This document shows, piece after piece, positions 1 through 11,451 of a stretch of DNA of 33,101 nucleotides. This DNA is from CAZZCN01 sp964652975 (GTDB lineage: Bacteria > Bacillota > Clostridia > Saccharofermentanales > UBA5734). The position numbers and the translations under genes were made by a program. Under the pieces are notes generated by a model that was given only the letters and a program-made list of their open reading frames with translations, was not told where the DNA came from and made no database searches. The number at the start of each line of letters is the position of its first letter. The stretch's first letter is position 1. The DNA is taken from positions 1-33,101 of the forward strand of contig CAZZCN010000030.1 of NCBI GenBank assembly GCA_964652975.1. Reading direction: 5' to 3'.

Positions 1-194
1 TAAATTATTTATTTTGCCTGTTTTATAGTCAATTTATTACATAATAATAATTGTATATCAATCATTATTGCATCATACTAAACCATGCTGATATAATACT
101 ATATTCATACTTTATTAAAGCAATACAAATTAAAGGATAATGTCAAATTCACTTTGGAATTAATTTTGTTTTTCTATTATCTGTCTCATTTTTA

Positions 195-203
195 TGCTAC
201 AAT
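195..203 (+). promoter_or_regulatory. Candidate extended -10 promoter for yfhO-like gene
   Basis: The sequence TGCTACAAT fits an extended -10 box (TGn followed by TACAAT at 198-203). No good -35 hexamer sits 16-18 bases upstream, which extended -10 promoters tolerate. It lies about 40 bases before the start codon at 242. The rest of 1-241 is AT-rich and shows no other feature. Confidence 0.35.
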
Positions 204-241
204 AATCTAGCAAAACATTGTTGTTATGGAGTTAATAGAAT

Positions 242-3283
<3,042 letters not shown>

Positions 3284-3418
3284 AAATAATAGATACAAGA
3301 AAGTTGCTTTAAGCCAAACCAAACATTCAAGGAATTTTGTATTAAGTCATATTTATCAGGTTGCATCATCTTTTTTAAGCATTCTTATTGTTATTGTTCT
3401 TTGCCTTTATATTAGTAT

Positions 3419-4384
3419 TTATCTTAGTATATTTATGCATTCTTCTTCGCATTTATTTAAAATTACATTCACAGTATCGTCTGTGCTTGTGTTTTGCAGC
3501 CATATAAGTGAGTCCATTTTGCGGAACCAGGTAAGTTGTCGTTTGGCATAATTTCTTGATGCTTGTTTCAATGTGTCAACTGCTTCCTGAAGCGACTTTT
3601 CGCCTTCGATGTAGCTTATAAGCTCCTTATATCCGATGGCCTGTCTGGCAGTTTTAGATAAATTCGGATATTTATCTAAAATCATTCTAACTTCATCCAA
3701 CAAACCATCGTTCATCATCCCGTCAACACGTGTGTTGATTCTTTCATATAGAATTTCGCGATCGTGTGTTATGCAAAAAGAAAGAAACTCAAAATCCGGT
3801 CCGTTGATTTTGGATTTTATATTCATCTGAGTCTTTGTCATGCCGGTAGTATGAAAAATCTCCATAGCCCTGATAATTCTTTTTTTGTCGTTGGGGTGGA
3901 GAAGTTTGGCGGTATCCGGATCAATTTGAGTCAGCTTATCATAGATGTAATCCGCACCTTTTTCTTCATATTCTTTTTCAAGCCGTTCCCTTAATTCAGA
4001 ATCGGTTTTTTGTGGGATAAAAGTCGTTCCCTCGATGAGCGACGAAATATATTGGCCTGTTCCCCCACAGACTATAGCGACTTTCCCTCTGCTTTGAATA
4101 TCCCTGATAATTCGAGTTGACATTTCCTTGTATGCAGCAACGCTGAAATCATCTGATGGCTCGATTATGTCCATCATATGATGAGGAATCCCCTTGCGGT
4201 CTGCAGGTCCTGTCTTGGCAGTTCCTATATCCATGAATTTGTATATCTGCATGGAATCGGCACAAATCACTTCGCCACCCAGTCTAATGGCAAGTTCAAC
4301 GGCAACAGAAGACTTACCGCTCGCTGTAGGACCTGTAACAACGATTACTATATCTGCGTTTTTTTTACTATGTGTATCTATCAT
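3419..4384 (-). CDS. miaA: tRNA dimethylallyltransferase MiaA
   Basis: MiaA transfers a dimethylallyl group from DMAPP to N6 of adenosine 37 in tRNAs reading UNN codons, giving i6A37, the substrate of MiaB. The 321-residue length is normal. The P-loop GPTASGKS is at residues 18-25, DSMQIYK at 43-49 and GGTGQYI at 107-113. AAGGTG six bases before the ATG is the ribosome binding site; an overlapping ATG four bases upstream is out of frame. It is the last gene of the miaB-mutS-mutL-miaA run and starts 127 bases after the end of mutL. In many clostridia hfq follows miaA. Here a convergent yfhO-like gene occupies that place. Confidence 0.96.
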   Translation of the reverse strand: MIDTHSKKNADIVIVVTGPTASGKSSVAVELAIRLGGEVICADSMQIYKFMDIGTAKTGPADRKGIPHHMMDIIEPSDDFSVAAYKEMSTRIIRDIQSRGKVAIVCGGTGQYISSLIEGTTFIPQKTDSELRERLEKEYEEKGADYIYDKLTQIDPDTAKLLHPNDKKRIIRAMEIFHTTGMTKTQMNIKSKINGPDFEFLSFCITHDREILYERINTRVDGMMNDGLLDEVRMILDKYPNLSKTARQAIGYKELISYIEGEKSLQEAVDTLKQASRNYAKRQLTWFRKMDSLIWLQNTSTDDTVNVILNKCEEECINILR

Positions 4385-4511
4385 TCATAACACCTTATCA
4401 TTTTTTTGAAATCTTATTTGTATATCTCAAAATACAGTATTCTAAAATTGTCTTATGCTTTCCTGATTTAGCATCTTAAGATTGTCTTCTTTTTTCCTCG
4501 ATGTATTTTTC

Positions 4512-6677
4512 CTAACCGACAATTCTTTTAAACCATTTCTCTACATCTTTTTTGGGTATTTTTACTATAGAGGGTCTTCCGTGTGGACAATGCGTAGATC
4601 TGTCAACTTCCTGCATCTGTGTAATTAATTCGAAAACTTCCTGAGGGTCAAGCTTGTCATTTGCTTTTATTGCAGCCTTACAGGCAACGGTATACAAAGC
4701 CTCGCTGAATATTTTGTCAGGATTAAGGTTCGGCTTGGATATTGTGTCAAGTACAGCTTTAAAAGCACTTGCAGGATCAATGGACTCAGTGTCCAGAGGC
4801 ACTGATCTTAAGATAATCGACTGAGAGCCAAAACTTTCGCACTCGAATCCAAGTTTGTAAAGCAAATCGATATTCTCATCAACAATATAGACCTCATGGG
4901 CTGTCAAATCTACGATTACCGAGGATAAAAGTACCTGAGCAGGATTAATGTGATTTTCTTGCATTTCGAGAAGACGCTCGTAAATAATTCTCTCATGTGC
5001 AGCATGTTGATCGATGATTATCATTTCATTGGCATATTCGAACAATAGATATGTATTAAAAAGCGAACCAATGAATTTCATTTTTGACATGTAATCCTTG
5101 CCCATCGTGATCTGTTCTGAAGAAGCGGAGTTTTCATTTTCTCCAAGTGAATTTTGACTGCCATCGATAGTTTGTTCTGATTTGCTAAAATCACCGTTTT
5201 GTTGTACATAGTTAAAATAATCGGTTTGTTCTGATTTGCTTAAATCATCGGATTGTTGCGACTCATCTTGTAGATTCTGATTTTGGTCATCTGCATTGTA
5301 AACAGGCTTGTCAGGTTCTTTTACTGACATGGATTTTAATGAGCCTTTATCTGCAAGTAATTTATTCTCTTCCGAATCATTGGTCTCATAATGTATTGCA
5401 GCATTTTTTTGTGAAATATCACTTTCTGTGCCAGGTTTAAAATTACTATTGCCATTGTTATTGATATTGTTATTACTGGTGTTATTGCTGTTGTTATTAC
5501 TGTATTTTGTTTCATTACTGTATGTATTTTTATCGATATTATTACTGTTATTGCTTTCATTGCCTTTACTACTAAAAGAACCATCATTACTTCTGGTACT
5601 TGAATTAACATCGCTGTTACGCTTAGAATCGGTATTATCAATTGTAATGTCATTTTTATCATCTGAAGTCTTTAATTCGATTGCCGATGAATCCGAACTT
5701 ATCACAGATCTTACAGCATGAAACACAGCTCTAAAAACATCGGATTCGTTTGAGAATTTTACTTGTGTTTTCTGAGGGTGAACATTGACATCGACAAGAG
5801 CTGGTGAGATTTCGATATTCAGGACACAGAAAGGATAATTACCTTTCATAAGGAGCGTCTTGAACGCCTCTTCCAGAGCCGCGGTAACAGTGTTTGACTT
5901 GACATACCTGTGATTGATGAAAACAGACTGGTGCTGGCGATTTTTGCGGCATATCTCCGGCTTGCCAACAAATCCGTTTACTGTAACTCCCTCATCGATG
6001 TAAGAGACATAGATAAGAGAGTTTGTAATATTTTTGCCATATACTGAAAAAATGGCACTTTTGAGGTCATTATTACCTGGTGAGTGTATTATTTCCTGTC
6101 CATTATTATTGAAATAAAATGAAACATCAGGCCTTGAAAGCACAAACCGCTCCATTATATCTGCAATGTATGAGCCTTCGGTCGAATCTTTCTTCAGAAA
6201 TTTGTATCTTGCAGGTGTGTTAAAAAATAGCGACTCAACAGTAATGTTTGTTCCATTAGGACATCCGATAAGACCCTTGGAAGTTATCTCTCCGGCTTCT
6301 AGTTCCGCCATGTAACCCTGCTCTGCTTTTATTTGCTTGGACTTTATTTGTATACGTGAAACTGCCGCTATACTTGCAAGAGCTTCTCCGCGAAATCCCA
6401 TGGTTGTGATATTGTTAAAATCCATTACCGAATTTAACTTGCTCGTTGAATGACGCAGGAATGCGACTTCTACGTCTGAGGGCTCCATGCCGGTACCGTT
6501 ATCTATAACTTGGATCAGTGAAATGCCACCGTTCTTAATCATTACGGAAACTACCGAAGCACCTGCATCGAGAGAGTTTTCGCACAATTCTTTAACTACG
6601 GATGATGGCCGCTCTACTACTTCACCGGCTGCTATTTGATTGGCTGTCAAAGAATCCAAAATCTTAATAACTGACAT
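4512..6677 (-). CDS. mutL: DNA mismatch repair protein MutL
   Basis: MutL couples mismatch recognition by MutS to strand incision. The N-terminal GHKL ATPase is complete: ENSLDAGA at 33-40, DNGTGM at 59-64, GFRGEAL at 94-100, NTPAR at 153-157 and VDVNVHPQK at 295-303. The C-terminal domain has the endonuclease motif DQHAAHERIIYE at 556-567, an ACK motif near 665-667 and CPHGRP at 697-702. This is therefore a nicking MutL, of the type found in bacteria without MutH. The linker at about 330-540 is long and rich in Asn, Ser, Asp and Gln. It has a poly-Asn core at 371-412 and a repeated SKSEQT segment. GGAGGAG six bases before the ATG fixes the start. It lies 80 bases after mutS. Confidence 0.97.
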   Translation of the reverse strand: MSVIKILDSLTANQIAAGEVVERPSSVVKELCENSLDAGASVVSVMIKNGGISLIQVIDNGTGMEPSDVEVAFLRHSTSKLNSVMDFNNITTMGFRGEALASIAAVSRIQIKSKQIKAEQGYMAELEAGEITSKGLIGCPNGTNITVESLFFNTPARYKFLKKDSTEGSYIADIMERFVLSRPDVSFYFNNNGQEIIHSPGNNDLKSAIFSVYGKNITNSLIYVSYIDEGVTVNGFVGKPEICRKNRQHQSVFINHRYVKSNTVTAALEEAFKTLLMKGNYPFCVLNIEISPALVDVNVHPQKTQVKFSNESDVFRAVFHAVRSVISSDSSAIELKTSDDKNDITIDNTDSKRNSDVNSSTRSNDGSFSSKGNESNNSNNIDKNTYSNETKYSNNNSNNTSNNNINNNGNSNFKPGTESDISQKNAAIHYETNDSEENKLLADKGSLKSMSVKEPDKPVYNADDQNQNLQDESQQSDDLSKSEQTDYFNYVQQNGDFSKSEQTIDGSQNSLGENENSASSEQITMGKDYMSKMKFIGSLFNTYLLFEYANEMIIIDQHAAHERIIYERLLEMQENHINPAQVLLSSVIVDLTAHEVYIVDENIDLLYKLGFECESFGSQSIILRSVPLDTESIDPASAFKAVLDTISKPNLNPDKIFSEALYTVACKAAIKANDKLDPQEVFELITQMQEVDRSTHCPHGRPSIVKIPKKDVEKWFKRIVG
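5172..5258 (-). repeat. Direct repeat inside MutL linker coding sequence
   Basis: Two copies of a segment of about 33 bases lie at about 5172-5204 and 5225-5257. Each begins TTGTTCTGATTTGCT on the plus strand and they differ at a few positions. They encode the paired peptides QSDDLSKSEQT and QNGDFSKSEQT. This looks like a past in-frame tandem duplication in the disordered linker. Confidence 0.75.
5442..5567 (-). repeat. Asn-rich low-complexity core of MutL linker
   Basis: On the minus strand, runs of AAT/AAC codons mixed with Ser and Thr codons encode an Asn/Ser-rich stretch at about residues 371-412. It is triplet-based and in frame. Confidence 0.85.
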
Positions 6678-6757
6678 TTAGAACTCCTCCGTAAAAAATA
6701 TAATTATTTGATGTCCTTATATGTATTGATTGTCCTTCAATACTAAAACTCGTTTAT

Positions 6758-9391
6758 TCAGTCGTTTTTTAGTTTTTTGGCACGGTTAGACAGCTCAAAT
6801 AAAAGGTTCATGGCATCAAGCGGTGTCATTTTCTGTACGTCTATCAACTTCAGCTCTTCTAATATCGTATCAGTGTTTCTGAGTGCTAAGGATGATGTAA
6901 AGATGTCTACTTGTCCGTCCATAACTTTAAGGGATTTTTTAATCCTTAACTGGTCTTTTGTTCTGTCCTTCTCAAGCACGGACAATATCTCTTTTGCCCT
7001 GTTTATTACATTTGAAGGAACGCCCGCAAGCTTTGCTACATCGATACCGTAGCTATCATCACATCCACCGGGGCTGATTTTGTGCAGGAAAACAATCTCT
7101 GAATTCTGCTCGTCAACGTCCACATGGTAATTTTTGAGTCCTTCGAGTGTATCTTCCAGACTTGTAAGCTCATGGTAATGCGTTGCAAATAGAGCTTTAC
7201 ACCCTATCTTGTCTTTGGATGCAATAAATTCTGTAACAGACCAGGCTATCGAGAGTCCATCATAGGTGCTAGTGCCTCTTCCTATCTCGTCAAGAATTAG
7301 AAGGCTTTTAACGGTGGCATTTTTGAGTATATACGAAACTTCGTTCATCTCTACCATGAAAGTTGATTGACCGGAAGTCAAATCGTCGTAGGCTCCTATT
7401 CGGGTAAATATCTTATCGACTATGCCAATGTGAACGCTGGCTGCAGGGACAAAGCAGCCAATCTGTGCAAGCAGGACTATTTGAGCGACCTGCCTCATAT
7501 ATGTTGACTTACCGCCCATATTAGGCCCCGTAAGCAGGATTACCCTGTTGTCATTCTCGTCCATAAATGTTGAATTAGGAACAAAGTTGCCTTCTCCAAT
7601 AATTTTCTCAACAACAGGGTGACGGCCGTCTTCGATTTTAATGATATCCGAGTTGTCAACAATCGGTCTGCAATATTTACTCCGGTCGGAGACCTCTCCC
7701 ATTGAAGCAATCACATCAATGACAGATAACACATACGATATGTTGAAAAGCCTTGATATTGAAGCATTTATCGTGTTTCGTATATCACAAAAAATATCGT
7801 ACTCCAGCTTTACAAGCTTTTGCTCCGCACCCAGTATCGTCTCTTCCATTTGCTTTAGCTCTTCTGTGATAAATCTCTCACAGTTGACCAGTGTCTGTCT
7901 GCGAATGAAATGCTCGGGAACATTATTGACGTTGGAGTTTGACACTTCAATCAAATAACCGAAATTGTTGGTGTATTTTACTTTTAAATTTTTGATCTTT
8001 GAATTTTCACGTTCGCGTGACTCATAGTCGACAAGCCATTTCTTGCCGTTTGCAAATGCATCCTTAAGGCTATCTACATCCTCGCTGTAACCGGGATTGA
8101 TTATATTCCCTTCTTTGATACTGATTGGCGCTTCAGGTGAAATTGCGTTCTCAATCAAGGCGCAAATATCTTCAAGCAAATCAAACCGGTTGTTCAGGTC
8201 CTTGAAAAGTGATGTCTTAAGGTCGGAAGTTCTATCTTTTAGTCCCGGCAATTTAAAAAGCGAATTTTTAAGTGAAATCAAGTCCCTGGCATTTATCGTG
8301 TTAAGTGAAATTTTACCTGATATCCTCTCAATGTCGTTGATGCCTGAAAGAGTCTCTTTGATCTCCTGACGCAAAAGAAATTTGTCTTTCATCTCTTCAA
8401 CCGCATCAATTCTGTAGACTATTTCACTTTTATCCAACAAAGGTTGTTCCACCCATCGTTTCAAAAGCCGTCCGCCCATTGCTGTATGCGTCTTGTCTAT
8501 AGCCCAAAGCAGACTTCCTCTTTTCGTTTTATCACGAAGAGTCTGTGTCAGTTCAAGATTCTTCCGGGCTACCACGTCTAATAACATGTATTCCTCGACA
8601 GAATAGACATTTATCGTTTTAAGATGCGAAGGCATTTCTGACTGGGTCTGGGCAACATAATCCATAAGAGCTGCAACTGCATGAACCCAAATACTGTTAG
8701 TTGTCTCAACATCAGGAAAATATTTCAAAAATGTCTCTATCGAAAACGAATTATCCTCTACAACGGTAATCAAAGGATTGAATTTTTGTCTTATCGAATC
8801 CATTTCAGGCGTATTCAATAAAGAAATATTGCAGATGATTTCACTTGGTGTTTTTTTGGCTATTTCATCAATTAGCTTCTCGGTCGTGTTGCCCACAACG
8901 ATCATGGTCGCGTCAAGCGTTCCTGTAGTAATATCGGCAAAAGCAAGTCCGTAAAGAGATGACATTTTGAAAATTGATCCTATGTAATTGTTGCTTTTCT
9001 CATCTAGCCCTGTAAGGTCAGTAACTGTTCCCGGGGTTATGACCTTTACAACTTCCCGCCTCACTATACCCTTTGCCAGTGAGACATCCTCGACCTGTTC
9101 ACAAATTGCAACTTTAAATCCTTTGGCGACTAGCTTGGCAATATACGAATCACTTGCGTGATATGGAATACCGCACATAGGAGCTCTTTCGTCAAGCCCG
9201 CAGTCTCTTCCTGTAAGAGCAAGGTCAATAGCTTTGGAGGCGATTATAGCGTCATCAAAAAACATTTCGTAGAAATCACCGAGTCGAAAAAACAGAATGC
9301 AGTCCATCCACTTCTTCTTCTCGCGGATGTATTGCTGCATCATTGGAGTGATTTTATCCATATCAATGCTTGATAATAATGTATCGCTCAT
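6758..9391 (-). CDS. mutS: DNA mismatch repair protein MutS
   Basis: MutS recognises mismatches and small loops in DNA and recruits MutL. The mismatch-binding motif FYEMF is at about residues 40-44, the Walker A GPNMGGKST at about 622-630, Walker B LLILDE at about 697-702, the FATHYHEL motif near 735, and a C-terminal helix-turn-helix with GCDDSYGIDVAKLAG. The 877-residue length is typical. I chose the ATG at 9391. GAGGAA at 9395-9400 is well placed for it but too close to the TTG at 9394, which would add one residue. It lies 35 bases after miaB and upstream of mutL, so it probably belongs to the same transcript. Confidence 0.97.
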   Translation of the reverse strand: MSDTLLSSIDMDKITPMMQQYIREKKKWMDCILFFRLGDFYEMFFDDAIIASKAIDLALTGRDCGLDERAPMCGIPYHASDSYIAKLVAKGFKVAICEQVEDVSLAKGIVRREVVKVITPGTVTDLTGLDEKSNNYIGSIFKMSSLYGLAFADITTGTLDATMIVVGNTTEKLIDEIAKKTPSEIICNISLLNTPEMDSIRQKFNPLITVVEDNSFSIETFLKYFPDVETTNSIWVHAVAALMDYVAQTQSEMPSHLKTINVYSVEEYMLLDVVARKNLELTQTLRDKTKRGSLLWAIDKTHTAMGGRLLKRWVEQPLLDKSEIVYRIDAVEEMKDKFLLRQEIKETLSGINDIERISGKISLNTINARDLISLKNSLFKLPGLKDRTSDLKTSLFKDLNNRFDLLEDICALIENAISPEAPISIKEGNIINPGYSEDVDSLKDAFANGKKWLVDYESRERENSKIKNLKVKYTNNFGYLIEVSNSNVNNVPEHFIRRQTLVNCERFITEELKQMEETILGAEQKLVKLEYDIFCDIRNTINASISRLFNISYVLSVIDVIASMGEVSDRSKYCRPIVDNSDIIKIEDGRHPVVEKIIGEGNFVPNSTFMDENDNRVILLTGPNMGGKSTYMRQVAQIVLLAQIGCFVPAASVHIGIVDKIFTRIGAYDDLTSGQSTFMVEMNEVSYILKNATVKSLLILDEIGRGTSTYDGLSIAWSVTEFIASKDKIGCKALFATHYHELTSLEDTLEGLKNYHVDVDEQNSEIVFLHKISPGGCDDSYGIDVAKLAGVPSNVINRAKEILSVLEKDRTKDQLRIKKSLKVMDGQVDIFTSSLALRNTDTILEELKLIDVQKMTPLDAMNLLFELSNRAKKLKND

Positions 9392-9426
9392 CAATTCCTC
9401 GTTTTCGTTTATTGATTATAAACTTC

Positions 9427-10860
9427 TTACCCCACCCATTTTATAAATTCGCCTTCGAGTGAAAACGTCTTCGCATCTGTTATTTTAACCAGTGCAAGCA
9501 TTCCTTCGAAGTCATTGGCATTAGGCTTTTTATCCTGCTTTCCAATTGCGATGTCATCTAAGTTATTATTACTATGATTATCTGTATTATATTTAATGGA
9601 GTCAATCGGAAAATTCACCAGCCGGTTATGTGGTGTCCTGCCTGTTAGCATGTTTTCGTTCGATTCGCTGGTGCCTTCCACAAGAACCTCTTGCAAAGTA
9701 TCCATAACGGATTTATTGGATGCAAAAGTACATGAGTTCTGGAGTTCAAGCAGTCGTTGAAACCTTTGTGTAACAACATCTTCGGGGACCTGTCCTTCAA
9801 AGTCTGCTGCGGGAGTACCGGATCTCTTGGAGTATTGAAAAGTAAACGCGCTATCAAAAGAAACTTTTCGCAAAAAATCCAATGTCTGGGCAAAATCCTC
9901 TTCTGTCTCACCTGGAAAACCGACAATAATATCCGTTGTAATTGATATTCCAGGGATTTTCTCGCGTGCGTACAGAACAATGTCGTAATACTGAGCGGTT
10001 GTATAGCCACGGTTCATCAGCTTCAAAATTCGGTCACTTCCGGATTGAAGAGGTAAATGTATGTGCGGCATTATATTTTTATGTATAGCCATAACGTCGA
10101 TCAACTTCCTGGAGATGTCCTTGGGATGCGATGTCATGAATCTGATTCGTTTAATTGTTTCTATCTGTCCGGCCTTGTCTAAAAGATCGGCAAAATCACT
10201 GTCAACTTTGTCTTTGCCGTAAGAGTTCACATTTTGTCCAAGGAGCATTACTTCCTTGTAACCCTGATCTCCAAGCACCTTAAGCTCATCAAGAACATCC
10301 TGGGAGTCTCTGCTGCGTTCCTTTCCTCTGACATAAGGCACAATGCAATAGGTACAAAAATTATTGCACCCGTAAATAATTGTTGAAAGCGCCCTGAATT
10401 TTTTCTTATGCTTGACCGGCAGTCCATAAGCAAGGAAATCCTCATCCCCTACTTCGATAACAGGTTTATGCGTGTCAAAGTGATCATGTAAGTATTGTGG
10501 AAATTTGTGTATGTCCGCAGGCCCGAAAATTATATCAACAAATTTATATTTTGAGAGTACCTTCTGCTTGTTATGGTCTTCTTTCATCATACACCCGCAC
10601 AAAACCAATACCTTGTCCGGATCTTTCTTCTTGATGTGGTTTACTATTCCTAGATTACCGAATATTTTGTCGTTGGCGTTTTCTCTGATTGTACATGTAT
10701 TAAAAACAATGATATCCGCATCTTTCATTTCATCGGTGGCTGTATAACCCATAGACTCAAGCATTCCGGAGATTTTCTCCGAGTCGTTTTCGTTGAGTTG
10801 ACAGCCATATGTTCTTACAAAGTACTTCTTATTAAAAGAGTCTTTTCTGATGTCATTCAT
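9427..10860 (-). CDS. miaB: tRNA-2-methylthio-N6-dimethylallyladenosine synthase MiaB
   Basis: MiaB is a radical-SAM methylthiotransferase that converts i6A37 to ms2i6A37 in tRNA. The three Cys of the N-terminal cluster are C20 (YGC), C56 (NTC) and C90 (CGC). The radical-SAM motif CNNFCTYC is at 165-172. A TRAM domain ends the protein. The length is 477 residues. The TRAM region is interrupted after LVNFPID by about 35 extra residues rich in Asn and Asp, before the conserved GMLALVKITDAKTFSLEGE end. The Shine-Dalgarno (AGGAAAG, about 12 bases before the ATG) is a little far. There is no other Met before the first Cys motif. The gene heads the miaB-mutS-mutL-miaA run, 71 bases after the metalloprotease gene. 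Confidence 0.96.
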   Translation of the reverse strand: MNDIRKDSFNKKYFVRTYGCQLNENDSEKISGMLESMGYTATDEMKDADIIVFNTCTIRENANDKIFGNLGIVNHIKKKDPDKVLVLCGCMMKEDHNKQKVLSKYKFVDIIFGPADIHKFPQYLHDHFDTHKPVIEVGDEDFLAYGLPVKHKKKFRALSTIIYGCNNFCTYCIVPYVRGKERSRDSQDVLDELKVLGDQGYKEVMLLGQNVNSYGKDKVDSDFADLLDKAGQIETIKRIRFMTSHPKDISRKLIDVMAIHKNIMPHIHLPLQSGSDRILKLMNRGYTTAQYYDIVLYAREKIPGISITTDIIVGFPGETEEDFAQTLDFLRKVSFDSAFTFQYSKRSGTPAADFEGQVPEDVVTQRFQRLLELQNSCTFASNKSVMDTLQEVLVEGTSESNENMLTGRTPHNRLVNFPIDSIKYNTDNHSNNNLDDIAIGKQDKKPNANDFEGMLALVKITDAKTFSLEGEFIKWVG

Positions 10861-10892
10861 AAAATTGGTATACTTTCCTGTTATTTTACATT

Positions 10893-10964
10893 TTGTATTT
10901 TTTGAGGTGCAATCTTCTAGAGAAGATTAGCTCAAATCTTGTATTTCTTGAGGTGCAACCTTCT
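10893..10964. repeat. 26-base direct repeat at the 3' end of the metalloprotease gene
   Basis: Copies at 10893-10918 and 10939-10964 match at 24 of 26 positions, 46 bases apart. The copy at 10939 encodes the last residues of the metalloprotease. The other lies outside the gene, downstream of its stop. The space between includes a near-perfect palindrome at 10911-10928 (AATCTTCT, two bases, AGAAGATT on the minus strand). No T-run follows it, so it is a poor intrinsic terminator. Confidence 0.85.
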
Positions 10965-11441
10965 TTGTTTCCAGTCAGGAATATAAACCGAAACGAGGTT
11001 CCAGAACTCTGTCGAGTGATTAAGATGCTCAAGGTGACAAAGTTCATGAATCATGACATACTCAAAAAGATGTCTTGGCAGGATGCCGACAAGAACGTTT
11101 ATAGAGATTTTGCCCTTGCTGTTACATGTTCCCCATACTGATTTTTGACGTTTTATAACAATACTGTCAGGCTTTCTACCCGAAAAAGTATTCAAAAACT
11201 CACCGACAATATCCAGCGTCTTCTCGCGGATCTGTTCAAAATCACTTTTAGAAAACTCAGGGATTTTAATAGCTTGAGACTGTCTTTCAATCGCTTTTTT
11301 TATCCATTGCTGCTTGTTCTGTACAAATTCTTCAAGCACCTTGTCCGATACCTTGTGTGGAGAACGCACTTCGAGTGTGCAGTCGTTCTTCAATACCAGT
11401 GAAATTGTTTTCCGTTTAGATCTTACTACGCTGTAATCCAA
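10932..11441 (-). CDS. YgjP/SprT-like zinc metallopeptidase (DUF45)
   Basis: This is a small M48-like protein of the YgjP/DUF45 family. The zinc motif is HELCHLEHLNH: His140, Glu141, His144 and a likely third ligand at His150, counted from a TTG at 11465. It continues into FWNLVSVYIPDWKQRR, which is typical of the family. The cellular role is poorly known. I prefer the TTG at 11441 as start (169 residues). GAGGG lies seven bases before it and overlaps the TGA of the upstream gene, whereas the TTG at 11465 has no Shine-Dalgarno. This points to translational coupling with the phosphoribosyltransferase-like gene. Confidence 0.88.
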   Translation of the reverse strand: MDYSVVRSKRKTISLVLKNDCTLEVRSPHKVSDKVLEEFVQNKQQWIKKAIERQSQAIKIPEFSKSDFEQIREKTLDIVGEFLNTFSGRKPDSIVIKRQKSVWGTCNSKGKISINVLVGILPRHLFEYVMIHELCHLEHLNHSTEFWNLVSVYIPDWKQRRLHLKKYKI

Positions 11442-11451
11442 ATTATATCCC

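Noticed and set aside
5428..5721. Leu-rich 97-codon plus-strand frame that looks like a membrane protein
   Set aside because: It is the complement of the Asn-rich tract of mutL; the Leu runs are a by-product of AAT/AAC codons.
10911..10928. Palindrome after the metalloprotease gene as a terminator
   Set aside because: The stem has only a two-base loop and no T-run on either strand.
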